Positions 43,674-52,389 of a DNA stretch of 64,000 nt are shown here, one piece after another. This stretch comes from Bacteroidetes bacterium HGW-Bacteroidetes-16 (lineage in GTDB: Bacteria; Bacteroidota; Bacteroidia; Bacteroidales; F082). The notes beneath the pieces are model-generated. The model worked only from the letters and a program-made list of their open reading frames with translations, searched no databases and was not told the origin of the DNA. The position numbers were made by a program, and so were the translations under genes. The stretch covers positions 1-64,000 of the forward strand of contig PHDN01000019.1 of assembly GCA_002840975.1 (NCBI GenBank), written 5' to 3'. Every line of letters begins with the position of its first letter. Positions within the stretch are counted from its first letter, which is position 1.

Positions 43674-44645
43674 CTAACTGAGATAACCTGGAGAAAAATG
43701 ACCAATGCCTCTTAGAAATTCGTCAGCATGGAGGCGTTTTTTGCCGGCTTGCTGTAATTCTTCAATGCTGATATATCCATTATGAACACCCACCCATATC
43801 CTTTTATTGTCCGGCGTTTTTATCGTCCCGGGTAAAAGTTCATGATCAGCCGGTATGAATTCTGTTTTAAAAATCTTAATCGAAATTTCGTCGCCATTGT
43901 TTTTATGTAAAATCGAGATGGCGGCAGGGTAGGGGCTTAGTCCCCTAACGAAATCGTGAATTCTCTCTCCTGCCAGCTGCCAGTTAATGAAGCAATCGTG
44001 TTTAAATATTTTAGGAGCCTTTTTAAGTTGGTAGATGGATGCGTCAAGTTCGGATTGTGGGATGGGATCAATTTGGCCATGAAGAATCGAATTTGTGGTT
44101 TTCAGGATGAGGTTTGAGCCCAACTCCATGAGTTTGTCGTGTAATGTGCCGGCATCATCATCCGGGTCGATTTGAATCGATACCTGATAAAGAATTTTTC
44201 CCGTGTCGATATCCTTGTCCAGTAAGAAAGTGGTTACCCCTGTGGTTGTTTCACCATTGATCAGCGCATGATTTATGGGTGCAGCACCCCGATATTGTGG
44301 TAATAAGCTCGCGTGTAAGTTGAATGTTCCCAAAGGGGGCATTTCCCAAACCTGGGGGGGCAGCATCCTAAAAGCGACTACAATCTGTAAATCAGCTTTC
44401 AAGGCCTTTAACTCGTCAATGAAAGCTGGGTCTTTAAGGTTTTCAGGTTGAAGAATGGGTAAGCCCATCTTCAGTGCACACGACTTGATAGCCGAGTGTG
44501 TTAATGTTTTACCACGTCCCGTCGGACGGTCTGGTGCGGTAATCACCCCAACAACATGATATCCATTGTTGACCAGTGCTATTAAAGATGGAACAGCGAA
44601 GGGTGGTGTTCCCATAAAAACGATTCTGGCTTCACTTTTATTCAT
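43674..44645 (-). CDS. fmt: Methionyl-tRNA formyltransferase
   Basis: The 323-residue enzyme has RIVFMGTPPFAVPSL at the N-terminus, DRPTGRGK, the catalytic region NLHASLLPQYRGAAPI and DTGKIL, and a C-terminal OB-fold tRNA-binding domain (about 210-320). It formylates initiator Met-tRNA. The ATG at 44645 is preferred over a longer frame from 44690 because the latter runs through the upstream intrinsic terminator. The start codon lies directly after that terminator's T-run, so fmt is expressed either by read-through or from a promoter overlapping it. Confidence 0.95.
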   Translation of the reverse strand: MNKSEARIVFMGTPPFAVPSLIALVNNGYHVVGVITAPDRPTGRGKTLTHSAIKSCALKMGLPILQPENLKDPAFIDELKALKADLQIVVAFRMLPPQVWEMPPLGTFNLHASLLPQYRGAAPINHALINGETTTGVTTFLLDKDIDTGKILYQVSIQIDPDDDAGTLHDKLMELGSNLILKTTNSILHGQIDPIPQSELDASIYQLKKAPKIFKHDCFINWQLAGERIHDFVRGLSPYPAAISILHKNNGDEISIKIFKTEFIPADHELLPGTIKTPDNKRIWVGVHNGYISIEELQQAGKKRLHADEFLRGIGHFSPGYLS

Positions 44646-44651
44646 TCCGGT

Positions 44652-44687
44652 AAAAATAAAAAAAAACCCGGCATTAAGGCCGGGTTT
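44652..44687 (-). terminator. Intrinsic terminator between TPR gene and fmt
   Basis: Read on the minus strand, AAACCCGGC (44687-44679), a 6-nt loop, GCCGGGTTT (44672-44664) and a long T-run down to about 44652 form a strong rho-independent terminator, 7 bp before the fmt ATG. Confidence 0.9.
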
Positions 44688-44705
44688 CATCCTGTGAAAA
44701 CAGAG

Positions 44706-45407
44706 TTATTTATTTTCTTTTGAGGTAGTGGCCCGGGCTATGTACTTATCTATGCTGGCGGCTTCTTTGCTTTTAACAAAATCGTTTTTTATCCGCTGGT
44801 AAGTACTGATGGCTTCATCATATTTACCCATCAACTCATATACATTTCCGGCTTTCATTAAAAACAAGGGGGCAGTAAATCCATTGGCATCCTGGTTGGC
44901 GGCTTCAAGATAAAAAGCCACCGCTTTTTTCTGGTCACCAAGTTCCAGATGCGCATCACCTATCGCACCGGTAGCCATGGGACCAATAAGATGATCGTCA
45001 CCTTTGAATTCATCAAGAAAATCAATGGCCTGGTTAAAATCCTTTTTCTTTAAAAAGCAAATCCCCGCATAGTAATTTGCTAAGTTACCGGGTTTTGTGG
45101 AACCGTATTCATCTGCAATGTCAAGAAAACCAAGGTTATTCCCATCTCCATAAAGTGCTTTTTCAAGCGAATCCTGCTCAAAATATCGCTGAGCAGCATA
45201 CATTTGCTTCGATGCCTCCATGCTTTTAGGGGCTATATAGTATCTGTTGTATGCAAAATATCCAATAATGCCAATTACTATAATAAGCACTACAACCGAA
45301 ATATTCTTTTGGTTGCTAAATATAAACTGTTCTGTTCTGGTCAGGGTTTCTTCAATGTTTTCAAGGCGTTGATCGCCTTTTTCATCCTGGTTCTTTTTAT
45401 TGGCCAT
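44706..45407 (-). CDS. Membrane-anchored tetratricopeptide repeat protein
   Basis: The 233-residue protein begins with a charged N-terminus (MANKKNQDEKGDQRLENIEE), one membrane helix (about 37-57) and then TPR-like helix pairs: YYAGICFLKKKDFNQAIDFL, GAIGDAHLELGDQKKAVAFYL and AGNVYELMGKYDEAISTYQRI. The layout (short cytoplasmic head, one span, periplasmic TPRs) resembles YfgM/YbgF-like proteins that assist periplasmic or envelope complexes; the exact role is unknown. The ATG at 45407 is chosen; a TATTTTTG (45436-45429) upstream is a probable -7 box, excluding the longer frame from 45464. Confidence 0.82.
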   Translation of the reverse strand: MANKKNQDEKGDQRLENIEETLTRTEQFIFSNQKNISVVVLIIVIGIIGYFAYNRYYIAPKSMEASKQMYAAQRYFEQDSLEKALYGDGNNLGFLDIADEYGSTKPGNLANYYAGICFLKKKDFNQAIDFLDEFKGDDHLIGPMATGAIGDAHLELGDQKKAVAFYLEAANQDANGFTAPLFLMKAGNVYELMGKYDEAISTYQRIKNDFVKSKEAASIDKYIARATTSKENK

Positions 45408-45542
45408 AGTCTTTTCAATTTGAGGATGCAAAAATATATCTTTATTCCCAATAATAAAAACCAACCGATAATTATTAATTTTGCTTTTTCCACCGGGTTA
45501 TTAACAGTTCCCTCCTATTAATTATTTGATATAGTTCTTGAA

Positions 45543-46361
45543 ATGAAGTATTTACCTTGGGTTTGGACAGTGTTTATTCTATTATCGGGTGCCGGCACTT
45601 GCCGGGGAGGTTGGGTAATTTCTGAAACCAATAGGGATAACTATGGAAATAAGTCTTCTCAAAGCACATTTATTCAACAAAACCAAATCCGTTTCGAAAA
45701 TGCTTCGACCATCACCATTTTTAATTTAAACGATAGTACGCTAACCATTGTCTTCCCTACATTGCGGGCGTATTGGCATGGAGTTTCTTCGGAATTGATA
45801 ACAGGTATGTTCGATGCTTTCGAAGTTCAGTTACAAACGCTAATTGTTGAGCTTCCATACGATCAACAACCTGTTTATCAACAAATGTACGATAGCCTGA
45901 AAGTTCGGATGCGGCATCAGGACACATCCAAAATTACCAATAGAATGACCCTCGAGAGAATCGATAGTATAATGAAAATCAATCAGTTCAAAGTTGATGG
46001 GTACCGCATTGTGATGGATAGTGTTACGAAAGAGGAGTTTTGGATGACACGGGATGTGAACCCTTACACTGAAGTCGATATTCATCTGTTTATTGAAATG
46101 AATAATAGGATAAACCCCTATTCGCGCAAGGGGACTACTTTAAACTCGCCGGAATACATTAATTTATTAAGCAACGGGCTGATCGTAAAATCCAAAAAAT
46201 TTGGACAAAACGGCCATTTTATCGAGACCGAGGTTGAAAACATAAAGCAAACACCCATTCCAATTGATTTCTTTTATCCTCCTGTTAATTACCGCAAAGT
46301 AAGTTTGGTAGATGTATTTAACCTTCCAACCATTGAAGCCGATGATTTCCCTGAAAAGTAA
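45543..46361 (+). CDS. Secreted protein, DUF4412-like
   Basis: The 272-residue precursor has a signal peptide (MKYLPWVWTVFILLSGAGTCRG) followed by strand-rich repeats typical of LolA-like or DUF4412 proteins: WVISETNRDNYGNKSSQSTFIQQ, RFENASTITIFNLNDSTLTIVF, and later YRIVMDSVTKEEFWMTRD. The fold is probably a half-barrel that could bind lipid or peptide; I cannot name a ligand. It is monocistronic with a TAATTTTG at 45476-45483 that may be its -7 box. Confidence 0.6.
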   Translation: MKYLPWVWTVFILLSGAGTCRGGWVISETNRDNYGNKSSQSTFIQQNQIRFENASTITIFNLNDSTLTIVFPTLRAYWHGVSSELITGMFDAFEVQLQTLIVELPYDQQPVYQQMYDSLKVRMRHQDTSKITNRMTLERIDSIMKINQFKVDGYRIVMDSVTKEEFWMTRDVNPYTEVDIHLFIEMNNRINPYSRKGTTLNSPEYINLLSNGLIVKSKKFGQNGHFIETEVENIKQTPIPIDFFYPPVNYRKVSLVDVFNLPTIEADDFPEK

Positions 46362-46410
46362 TCCCGATTTCAAACCCGGCAACAGACGATCGTTGAATAG
46401 AAATGGAATA

Positions 46411-47022
46411 TTACTTTACATTAAAATCGAGTAATTTTTGATCTTCGATGTAAGCTTCAAAATGATCGCCAATTTTAGTTGGCCCTACACCGGCAGGGGT
46501 TCCGGTAAAAATAAAATCCCCGATGCGCAAGGTAACGAATCTGGAAACGTAAGCGATCAGTTGGTTAAAATCGAATAACATATCGCGAGTGGTGCCAGTT
46601 TGTTTGCGTTCGTGGTTGATGTCGAGCCAAAAATGGATGTTTTCACGGTCGGGCAACGTGTCTAGTTTAATAAATGTACCAACGGGTGCCGATTGATCAA
46701 ACGATTTGGCGATTTCCCATGGGAGCCCTTTTGCTTTGCAATTGTTTTGCAGGTCGCGTGCCGTAAAATCGATTCCAACAGATATTTCATTGTAATAGCG
46801 ATGTGCAAAATCCTGCTCAATGTGCCTTCCGTTTTTACTGATTTTGATTACAATCTCGGTTTCGTAATGTAAGTCCCTGGTAAATGAGGGGTAAAAAAAA
46901 GGGTTGTTTTTCAACAACATGGCGGTATCCGGCTTCATGAAAAATACCGGCGACTCAGGAATCGCATTGCTCAGCTCATGGGCATGTGCTGCATAATTTC
47001 TGCCAATACAAATAATTTTCAT
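46411..47022 (-). CDS. Fumarylacetoacetate hydrolase family protein
   Basis: The 203-residue enzyme matches the FAH C-terminal domain family: MKIICIGRNYAAHAHEL, PVFFMKPDTAML, the metal-binding acids in HYETEIVIKI and SVGIDFTARDLQ, and IFTGTPAGVGPTKIGD near the end. Short members hydrolyse or decarboxylate acylpyruvates or oxaloacetate. The length is typical of such short members. It follows the exonuclease gene by 11 bp on the same strand, forming a two-gene unit. Confidence 0.9.
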   Translation of the reverse strand: MKIICIGRNYAAHAHELSNAIPESPVFFMKPDTAMLLKNNPFFYPSFTRDLHYETEIVIKISKNGRHIEQDFAHRYYNEISVGIDFTARDLQNNCKAKGLPWEIAKSFDQSAPVGTFIKLDTLPDRENIHFWLDINHERKQTGTTRDMLFDFNQLIAYVSRFVTLRIGDFIFTGTPAGVGPTKIGDHFEAYIEDQKLLDFNVK

Positions 47023-47033
47023 TGGATATAATT

Positions 47034-47840
47034 CTATTGTAATTTCATTCTTAGTTTGATGTTGGTAAGCAGGTTCTTGGTAAACAACGGGAAATCGGAA
47101 TTCATTACCCAATTGTAGTAAGAAGGCTCAACTTTTAATACCTCTTCCACCTTTTTGCCTTTGTGCTTTCCAAAGTTGATCACCTCTTCATCGTTTTCAT
47201 TAAAAATGATTTGCCCAATGAGATCAGCATTGCGGTGGTGGTTCGAAAATTCATGAAGGGCATCCATGTCGTTTTTTACCGGGATTGATGCTGTGCCCAC
47301 TTTATCGGTGAAAGTTGTGTTTTCGTATTTGTCGAGTTGGGCTTTGAGTATTTCATAAGTTGCCATCGCATCGGCCTCTGCCCCGTGTGCATCCTGTAAT
47401 TCTTTTTGTAAATAGAACCTGTAGGCTGCTGACAGGGTACGTTGTTCCATTTTCATGAAGATGTTTTGAACATCAATCAACCGCCGTTTCTTTATATCAA
47501 AATCGACATCAGCTCGTAGAAATTCTTCAACCAACATGGGGACATCGAATTTGATGGCGTTATAACCTGCCAGGTCACAGTTGTGGAGAAACTTGCTGAT
47601 TTCCTTAGCTACTTGCTTAAAAGTGGGTTTGTCCTTGAGGCTATCATTGTTGTAACCATGAATTTGCTCTGCCTCCTCACTAATGGGATAATCGGGATTG
47701 ATCAGCCAGGTATTGCTTTCTTTGGTTCCGTTTGGGTTTACTTTAAGGATATACAATTCAACAATGCGGTCCTTTATGATGCTGAGTCCGGTGGCTTCGA
47801 TATCAAAAAAAGCAAGTGGTTTTTTCAGGTTTAATTCCAT
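47034..47840 (-). CDS. DnaQ-like 3'-5' exonuclease with C-terminal DUF3820-like domain
   Basis: The 268-residue protein has the exonuclease motifs of the DEDDh family: FFDIEATGL (Exo I), GYNAIKFDVPML (Exo II) and HGAEADAMATYEIL (Exo III with His), in residues 8-175. After a linker, INFGKHKGKKVEEVLKVEPSYYNWVMNSDFP (about 225-258) is the small domain found fused to or near such nucleases in Bacteroidetes. It may proofread or degrade nucleic acid; a polymerase subunit role is unproven. The ATG at 47840 gives the canonical start, against an upstream frame opening at 47873. Confidence 0.9.
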   Translation of the reverse strand: MELNLKKPLAFFDIEATGLSIIKDRIVELYILKVNPNGTKESNTWLINPDYPISEEAEQIHGYNNDSLKDKPTFKQVAKEISKFLHNCDLAGYNAIKFDVPMLVEEFLRADVDFDIKKRRLIDVQNIFMKMEQRTLSAAYRFYLQKELQDAHGAEADAMATYEILKAQLDKYENTTFTDKVGTASIPVKNDMDALHEFSNHHRNADLIGQIIFNENDEEVINFGKHKGKKVEEVLKVEPSYYNWVMNSDFPLFTKNLLTNIKLRMKLQ

Positions 47841-47856
47841 GGTCAAAGTTCTAAAT

Positions 47857-47886
47857 AAAACCGGGGAGGTCAAGCTCCCCGGTTTT
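47857..47886 (-). terminator. Intrinsic terminator after the E2 gene
   Basis: AAAACCGGGGAG (47857-47868), a 6-nt loop and CTCCCCGGTTTT (47875-47886) form a perfect 12-bp stem. On the minus strand it follows the E2 stop by 8 bp and precedes TTTAG. It separates E2 from the exonuclease pair. Confidence 0.9.
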
Positions 47887-47894
47887 AATGATAT

Positions 47895-49220
47895 TTATAT
47901 CTGAGTTTCAGGATCGAAGCCTTCTAAAAGTTCCTTCATTCTTTTTAGATACTTACCACCCAAGGCGCCATCTACTATCCGGTGGTCGTAGGCCAGTGAT
48001 AAGATCATGATGTGACGGATTCCAATCAGATCACCTTCCGGAGTTTCTATCACTCTGGGCTGCTTTCTTATGGCACCGAGTCCAAGAATGGCTACCTGTG
48101 GTTGGTTGATGATGGGTGTTCCTGTGAGGCTGTCGAACGAACCAAAGTTGGTGATGGTGAAGGTGCCTCCTTGAATTTCATCGGGAAGCAATTTGTTGAT
48201 CCTGGCACGGTTGGCTAGGTCGTTCACAGTTTTAACTACACCAAGCAGGTTTTTCTGGTCGGCATTTCTGATGACCGGGACAATCAGATTTCCACTCGGT
48301 AAAGCGGTGGCCATACCAATATTGATATTTTTACGGTAAATGATATGGTAACCATCCAGAGAGACATTGATTTGTGGAAATTCTCTTAGAGCCTGGGCCG
48401 CGGCATGAATAAATATAGGAGTGAAGGTGATTTTTTCCCCCTCACGTTTGGAGAAGTTGTCTTTTACCCTGTTTCTCCAATTAACGATGTGGGTTACATC
48501 TGCATCAATAAAAGATGTGACATGAGGCGATACTTGTTTTGACATCACCATATGATCTGCAATCAGCTTGCGCATGCGGTCCATTTCAACCACCTGATCG
48601 CCTTCACCGGAAGACACCACAGGGGCTGACATTTTTGCAGCAGAGGCTGGCTTGGCAGGTGTACTGGCCTGAATTTGAGCACCGCCTGCTTTCTGCTGAT
48701 CGAGATATGCCACAACATCTGATTTGGTAACCCGGTTATCACGGCCTGAGCCGGTGATCTTTTCAAGTTCGGACAGGCTGATATTTTCAGTTTTGGCCAT
48801 GCTCTTTACCAGGGGAGAATAAAACCGCTCACTCTTAGAGAAGTCAGCGATGTTTTCCTGATCGTTGGTGATTTTCTCTGGTGATTCTTGTTTTTGTGCC
48901 TCTACCGGGATTTCTTTTTCGGATATAGCCTCTTCATCTGTTTTAACATCTTCGTAAGCAGGTTTTTCGCCTTCTTCACCGTCCATTTCAATCCACGCGA
49001 TTACTGTGCCTACCGGAACCACATCACCTTCGTTGAAGAGGGTTTTAACCAGTTTTCCTTCCACCGGACTGGGTATTTCGCTGTCCACTTTATCGGTTGC
49101 TATTTCTACCAGCGAGTCATCCTCTTCAACGGATTCTCCCACATTTTTCACCCAACGTGTTATGGTTGCTTCTATGATGCTTTCGCCCAACTTGGGCATG
49201 ATGATTTCAAATTTTGCCAT
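47895..49220 (-). CDS. 2-oxoacid dehydrogenase E2 component (dihydrolipoyl acyltransferase)
   Basis: The 441-residue protein has an N-terminal lipoyl domain (1-80) with lipoyl Lys44 (EIATDKVDSEIPSP), an acidic Pro/Glu linker, an E1/E3-binding domain (about 135-175: YSPLVKSMAKTENISLSELE and GSGRDNRVTKSDV), a Ala/Pro linker, and the catalytic acyltransferase domain (about 210-440) with TSFIDADVTH and the active-site HRIVDGALGG near the C-terminus. It transfers acyl groups to CoA in a pyruvate, 2-oxoglutarate or branched-chain dehydrogenase complex; the substrate is not readable, and no E1 or E3 gene is adjacent. The ATG 49220 is used instead of the preceding TTG. Confidence 0.93.
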   Translation of the reverse strand: MAKFEIIMPKLGESIIEATITRWVKNVGESVEEDDSLVEIATDKVDSEIPSPVEGKLVKTLFNEGDVVPVGTVIAWIEMDGEEGEKPAYEDVKTDEEAISEKEIPVEAQKQESPEKITNDQENIADFSKSERFYSPLVKSMAKTENISLSELEKITGSGRDNRVTKSDVVAYLDQQKAGGAQIQASTPAKPASAAKMSAPVVSSGEGDQVVEMDRMRKLIADHMVMSKQVSPHVTSFIDADVTHIVNWRNRVKDNFSKREGEKITFTPIFIHAAAQALREFPQINVSLDGYHIIYRKNINIGMATALPSGNLIVPVIRNADQKNLLGVVKTVNDLANRARINKLLPDEIQGGTFTITNFGSFDSLTGTPIINQPQVAILGLGAIRKQPRVIETPEGDLIGIRHIMILSLAYDHRIVDGALGGKYLKRMKELLEGFDPETQI

Positions 49221-49395
49221 GGTCAATTTTCAACTTTATTAAAATGCTTAAAATCAGCATACTTTGCATGTGTAAATGATTGATTTCAATCGTCTGCAAA
49301 ATTAGCGATTAATTTAAAATAGCGGTCTGGAATGGTGAATTTATTTAAACTTATTATATATAAGGTGATCATTATGTTCAATTGGTGAAGAGCAA

Positions 49396-49503
49396 TTATT
49401 GGATTGTACCCGAAGTCATTTTATGTTTAACCTGTTCAAAATCGGGTTCCTTCTTGTTGATAAACGCACCAATTGCGGCTATTGCGCCAATCCGGCATTC
49501 CTT
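49396..49503 (-). pseudogene. Possible 3' remnant of a decayed gene
   Basis: A 34-codon stretch between stops on the minus strand translates as KECRIGAIAAIGAFINKKEP, then DFEQVKHKMTSGTIQ, which has protein-like composition but no start codon or ribosome site. It could be the C-terminal end of a lost gene. The surrounding 49221-49522 is otherwise empty apart from a TAATTTTG (49304-49297) that may be the -7 box of the E2 gene. I do not recognise the family, so this is a weak call. Confidence 0.25.
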
Positions 49504-49522
49504 TTAAGTATTAAATGTGAAA

Positions 49523-50608
49523 TTACCTGCCCAAAACCTTAAGCATCTTGAAATGGCTGTACAAAGCCATGAAAAAGTTGCGCTGAACATGGTATGGCAG
49601 TTCGTATTTTTTGGCTGCTGATTTAACCAGATTTGATATGTTCTTGTAGTGAACATGGCTGATGTTTGGAAACAAATGGTGCTCTACCTGGAAATTTAAT
49701 CCACCGATCATCCAAGAGAATATCCTGCTTTTTGGCGCATAATTAGAAGTAGTCATTAACTGGTGTATGGCCCAGTTGTTCTCCAAATTCCCATTTTCGT
49801 CGGGCAGGGGATAGGCCGATGTAGGCATCACATGAGCGGTTTGAAAAATGGCGCTGAGGACCAGTCCGCTAACAAAATGCATCGCGAAGAAACAGGCCAC
49901 GGTCCAATACCACGAAATGGGCAGAACGATCAATGGAATAATCAGAAAGATGAGGTAATATAACGTCTTTGTCAGAATTAAATCAATCAGCAACTGATTG
50001 TATTTATGCCCATTATTTAACTTTACCTCCATTTTCCGATATCTGGAGAGCTGGTTGAAATCCTTTAGGGTGGCCCACGACAGCGTCATGAGACAATAGA
50101 AAAACCACGCGTACCATTGTTGAAAGCGATGAATTTTAAAAAGGGGACCATGCGGTGAAAAACGAAGCACTCCGGCGGGATTAATATCTTCGTCCTGTCC
50201 ATCGACATTGGTAAAGCCATGATGCAGGATATTGTGCTGTTGTCGCCAATTGGGAGGGAATCCGCCAAGTAAGTACAACGATTTACTTAACAAGCGATTA
50301 ATCTGTTGACTTTTTGAGTAGGTTCGGTGATTGGCATCGTGCATGAGTACCATGCCGACTCCCGCCATGCCTATCCCCATGACAATCCAACAAAGTAAAA
50401 TGCCTGGTAATGAAGAAACTATCCCTGTTAACATCAGGGCATAAGGCATGAAATAGAGTAAAATCATAAAAATGGATTTCATTACCAAAGTGGAATTACC
50501 ATATCTTGAAATGTTGTTCGTTTCGAAGTATTCTTTTACCTGGTGCCTTAATTCGTTGATGAAATCAGGTTTGTTTTTATTGGGGTACTTTAATTGAAGT
50601 GTTGACAT
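49523..50608 (-). CDS. Acyl-lipid/acyl-CoA front-end fatty acid desaturase
   Basis: The 361-residue membrane protein has the three histidine boxes of front-end desaturases: HDANH (90-94), HNILHH (125-130) and QVEHH near residue 310, the last with the Gln diagnostic of delta-5/6-type (linoleoyl-CoA-like) enzymes. Four main hydrophobic spans (about 47-90, 190-250) anchor it in the inner membrane. It introduces a double bond in fatty acyl chains using O2 and an electron donor, which implies at least microaerobic life. No cytochrome b5 domain is fused. The start at 50608 removes a non-conserved 26-residue leader. Monocistronic. Confidence 0.9.
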   Translation of the reverse strand: MSTLQLKYPNKNKPDFINELRHQVKEYFETNNISRYGNSTLVMKSIFMILLYFMPYALMLTGIVSSLPGILLCWIVMGIGMAGVGMVLMHDANHRTYSKSQQINRLLSKSLYLLGGFPPNWRQQHNILHHGFTNVDGQDEDINPAGVLRFSPHGPLFKIHRFQQWYAWFFYCLMTLSWATLKDFNQLSRYRKMEVKLNNGHKYNQLLIDLILTKTLYYLIFLIIPLIVLPISWYWTVACFFAMHFVSGLVLSAIFQTAHVMPTSAYPLPDENGNLENNWAIHQLMTTSNYAPKSRIFSWMIGGLNFQVEHHLFPNISHVHYKNISNLVKSAAKKYELPYHVQRNFFMALYSHFKMLKVLGR

Positions 50609-50823
50609 TGAAAGTTTGAATATTAGAAATGAGTAGTACAGTAAGTTGCAGTAGTTTGGTAAAGGTAGGCATTGCCTTCGTGTCAACAGAATATTTTATA
50701 TATTTTTATAAATATAGCAGTGTTTGAATTCTTAAAAAACTTCCTCTGGGTTTAATAAAAAATTAATTACCTGATTTCCACTTACAGGTTTAACCACAGA
50801 AACTGAGTGAGTTTCAATCCGTT

Positions 50824-51774
50824 TTATTTTGAATCAGAAGCTCTCCTGGTGTAATCCGTTTTAATAATCTCCTGAATACCAACTGTATAAGAAGTTGGTT
50901 TGATTCCGAAACGCTTTTCAAATTTGCTGCTGTCGAAAACATAGTTGCGGTCGTACTGATAGATCATTTCCACCATTTCTTTCATGACAGGGATGAATAA
51001 TCCCAAAATCCGGACCAGGAATTTAGGGGCTACCTGAACCTTTGGCTTTATACCCATCTCCCCGGCGATGGCCATAATCCATTCTTTTCCTGTCATCGGG
51101 TTTGTATCGGTAGGCAGATGCCAAATTTGGTTGTATGCATCTTCTGAATTTCCTAAAAGGGCGGTGGCTTTTCCTGCATCAGGAGCATAAGTAAAAGAAT
51201 GTTTGTAGTTAATCGAACCCATCCAGGTCGCTTTTTTACCCAGGCTCAGGGGTTTGAAAACGGTTTCGGTCAGCATACTCACATTCTGAATCGACGGGCC
51301 ATAAAAATCAGCTGACCTGGCAATGAGTGCTGTAAGGTGACCAGCCTTGACTTCATCCATTATTTTCTTTGCAACCAGTGCCCTGATCCTTCCCTTTTTA
51401 CTGGGGGGATTGATTGGGGTTTCTTCGGTCATTCCATCCAGGTAATTTTCATCATACATATAAATATTATCGAAGAATACCAGTTTGCAACGATATTGTT
51501 TACAGGCCTTTATAACATTCTCAATGAGTTTTGGCCATTTTTTTGACCACACCTTGATATTGTATTCAAACCCGACGGTAACATACACCACTGTAGATCC
51601 TGTAACGGCTTTTTGAACATCGTCATAGTTTAATAAATCCGCTGAAAATAGTTCGTCTCCATCGTTTACTTTCTTGGGATTCCGGCTCACCAACCTGATT
51701 TCAGTGGTGTATGATTGAAGTGCTTTAGCCAATTCAATTCCTATGGCCCCACCTGCGCCTAAAATAGTTTGCAT
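50824..51774 (-). CDS. NAD(P)-dependent epimerase/dehydratase (extended SDR-like)
   Basis: The 316-residue protein has a Rossmann start LGAGGAIGIELAKAL (GxGGxIG) at residues 5-19, DLLNYDDVQKAV, VTVGF, FFDNIYMYDEN replacing the usual tyrosine motif, and a C-terminal substrate domain. The classical YxxxK is not obvious, so it is closest to atypical extended SDR/NmrA-like proteins, which may act as reductases or NADP-binding regulators. It lies 3 bp downstream of mscL and is surely co-transcribed with it. Substrate unknown. Confidence 0.82.
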   Translation of the reverse strand: MQTILGAGGAIGIELAKALQSYTTEIRLVSRNPKKVNDGDELFSADLLNYDDVQKAVTGSTVVYVTVGFEYNIKVWSKKWPKLIENVIKACKQYRCKLVFFDNIYMYDENYLDGMTEETPINPPSKKGRIRALVAKKIMDEVKAGHLTALIARSADFYGPSIQNVSMLTETVFKPLSLGKKATWMGSINYKHSFTYAPDAGKATALLGNSEDAYNQIWHLPTDTNPMTGKEWIMAIAGEMGIKPKVQVAPKFLVRILGLFIPVMKEMVEMIYQYDRNYVFDSSKFEKRFGIKPTSYTVGIQEIIKTDYTRRASDSK

Positions 51775-51777
51775 AAA

Positions 51778-52203
51778 TTACTTTTTTAATAAATCACGAA
51801 TTTCAGTCAATAAAACTTCTTCCTTCGATGGGGGTGCGGGTACCACGGGAGCCTCAGCTTCCTGCTTCTCCATTTTTTCTTTCATCTTATTATAGACCTT
51901 AACAACCATGAATATGGCAAATGAAACAATGAGGAATGTAACAACCGTATTAATAAAAATACCGTAGCCGATTGCCACCTCTGCAACTCCATCGCCAGCT
52001 CCTGCCATCGATTCGGCAATACCTGGTTTGATAACCAGTTTTAAGTTTGAAAAATCAACCCCACCCAATAGAATGCCAATGGGCGGCATGAGTATGTCGT
52101 TGACCAGTGATTTGATAATGGCTCCAAAATAAAGTGCCATAATAAGACCAACGGCCATGTCGATCACATTTCCCTTGCTAATAAATTTTTTAAATTCATT
52201 CAT
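51778..52203 (-). CDS. mscL: Large-conductance mechanosensitive channel MscL
   Basis: The 141-residue protein matches MscL: an amphipathic N-terminus (MNEFKKFISKGNVIDMAVGLIM), first span with AVGLIMALYFGAIIKSLVNDILMPPIG, a periplasmic loop (about 48-75), a second span (FINTVVTFLIVSFAIFMVVKVYN) and a charged cytoplasmic helix with a Pro-rich linker and LLTEIRDLLKK end. It opens under membrane tension to relieve hypo-osmotic shock. ATG 52203 is used; a GTG just before it is less likely. Upstream 52204-52389 has no gene. Confidence 0.95.
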   Translation of the reverse strand: MNEFKKFISKGNVIDMAVGLIMALYFGAIIKSLVNDILMPPIGILLGGVDFSNLKLVIKPGIAESMAGAGDGVAEVAIGYGIFINTVVTFLIVSFAIFMVVKVYNKMKEKMEKQEAEAPVVPAPPSKEEVLLTEIRDLLKK

Positions 52204-52389
52204 CACTTTAGTTGTTTGATTAGATTAATAAAATGAATATGCATATTGTAATAGGTTGAAGAAAAATCGTTTCAAAATGTTGAAAAATAGTCTCCGATTA
52301 CAAAGATAACTTTATAATGATCAGGAATCCAACATGGTCATTTGCAAATAAAAAAATGAGCAGTCTTATTAATCATCTAATAAATTCCT

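Noticed and set aside
45204-45521. Plus-strand frame antisense to the TPR protein gene
   Set aside because: It is a shadow of the membrane anchor region with no coding features.
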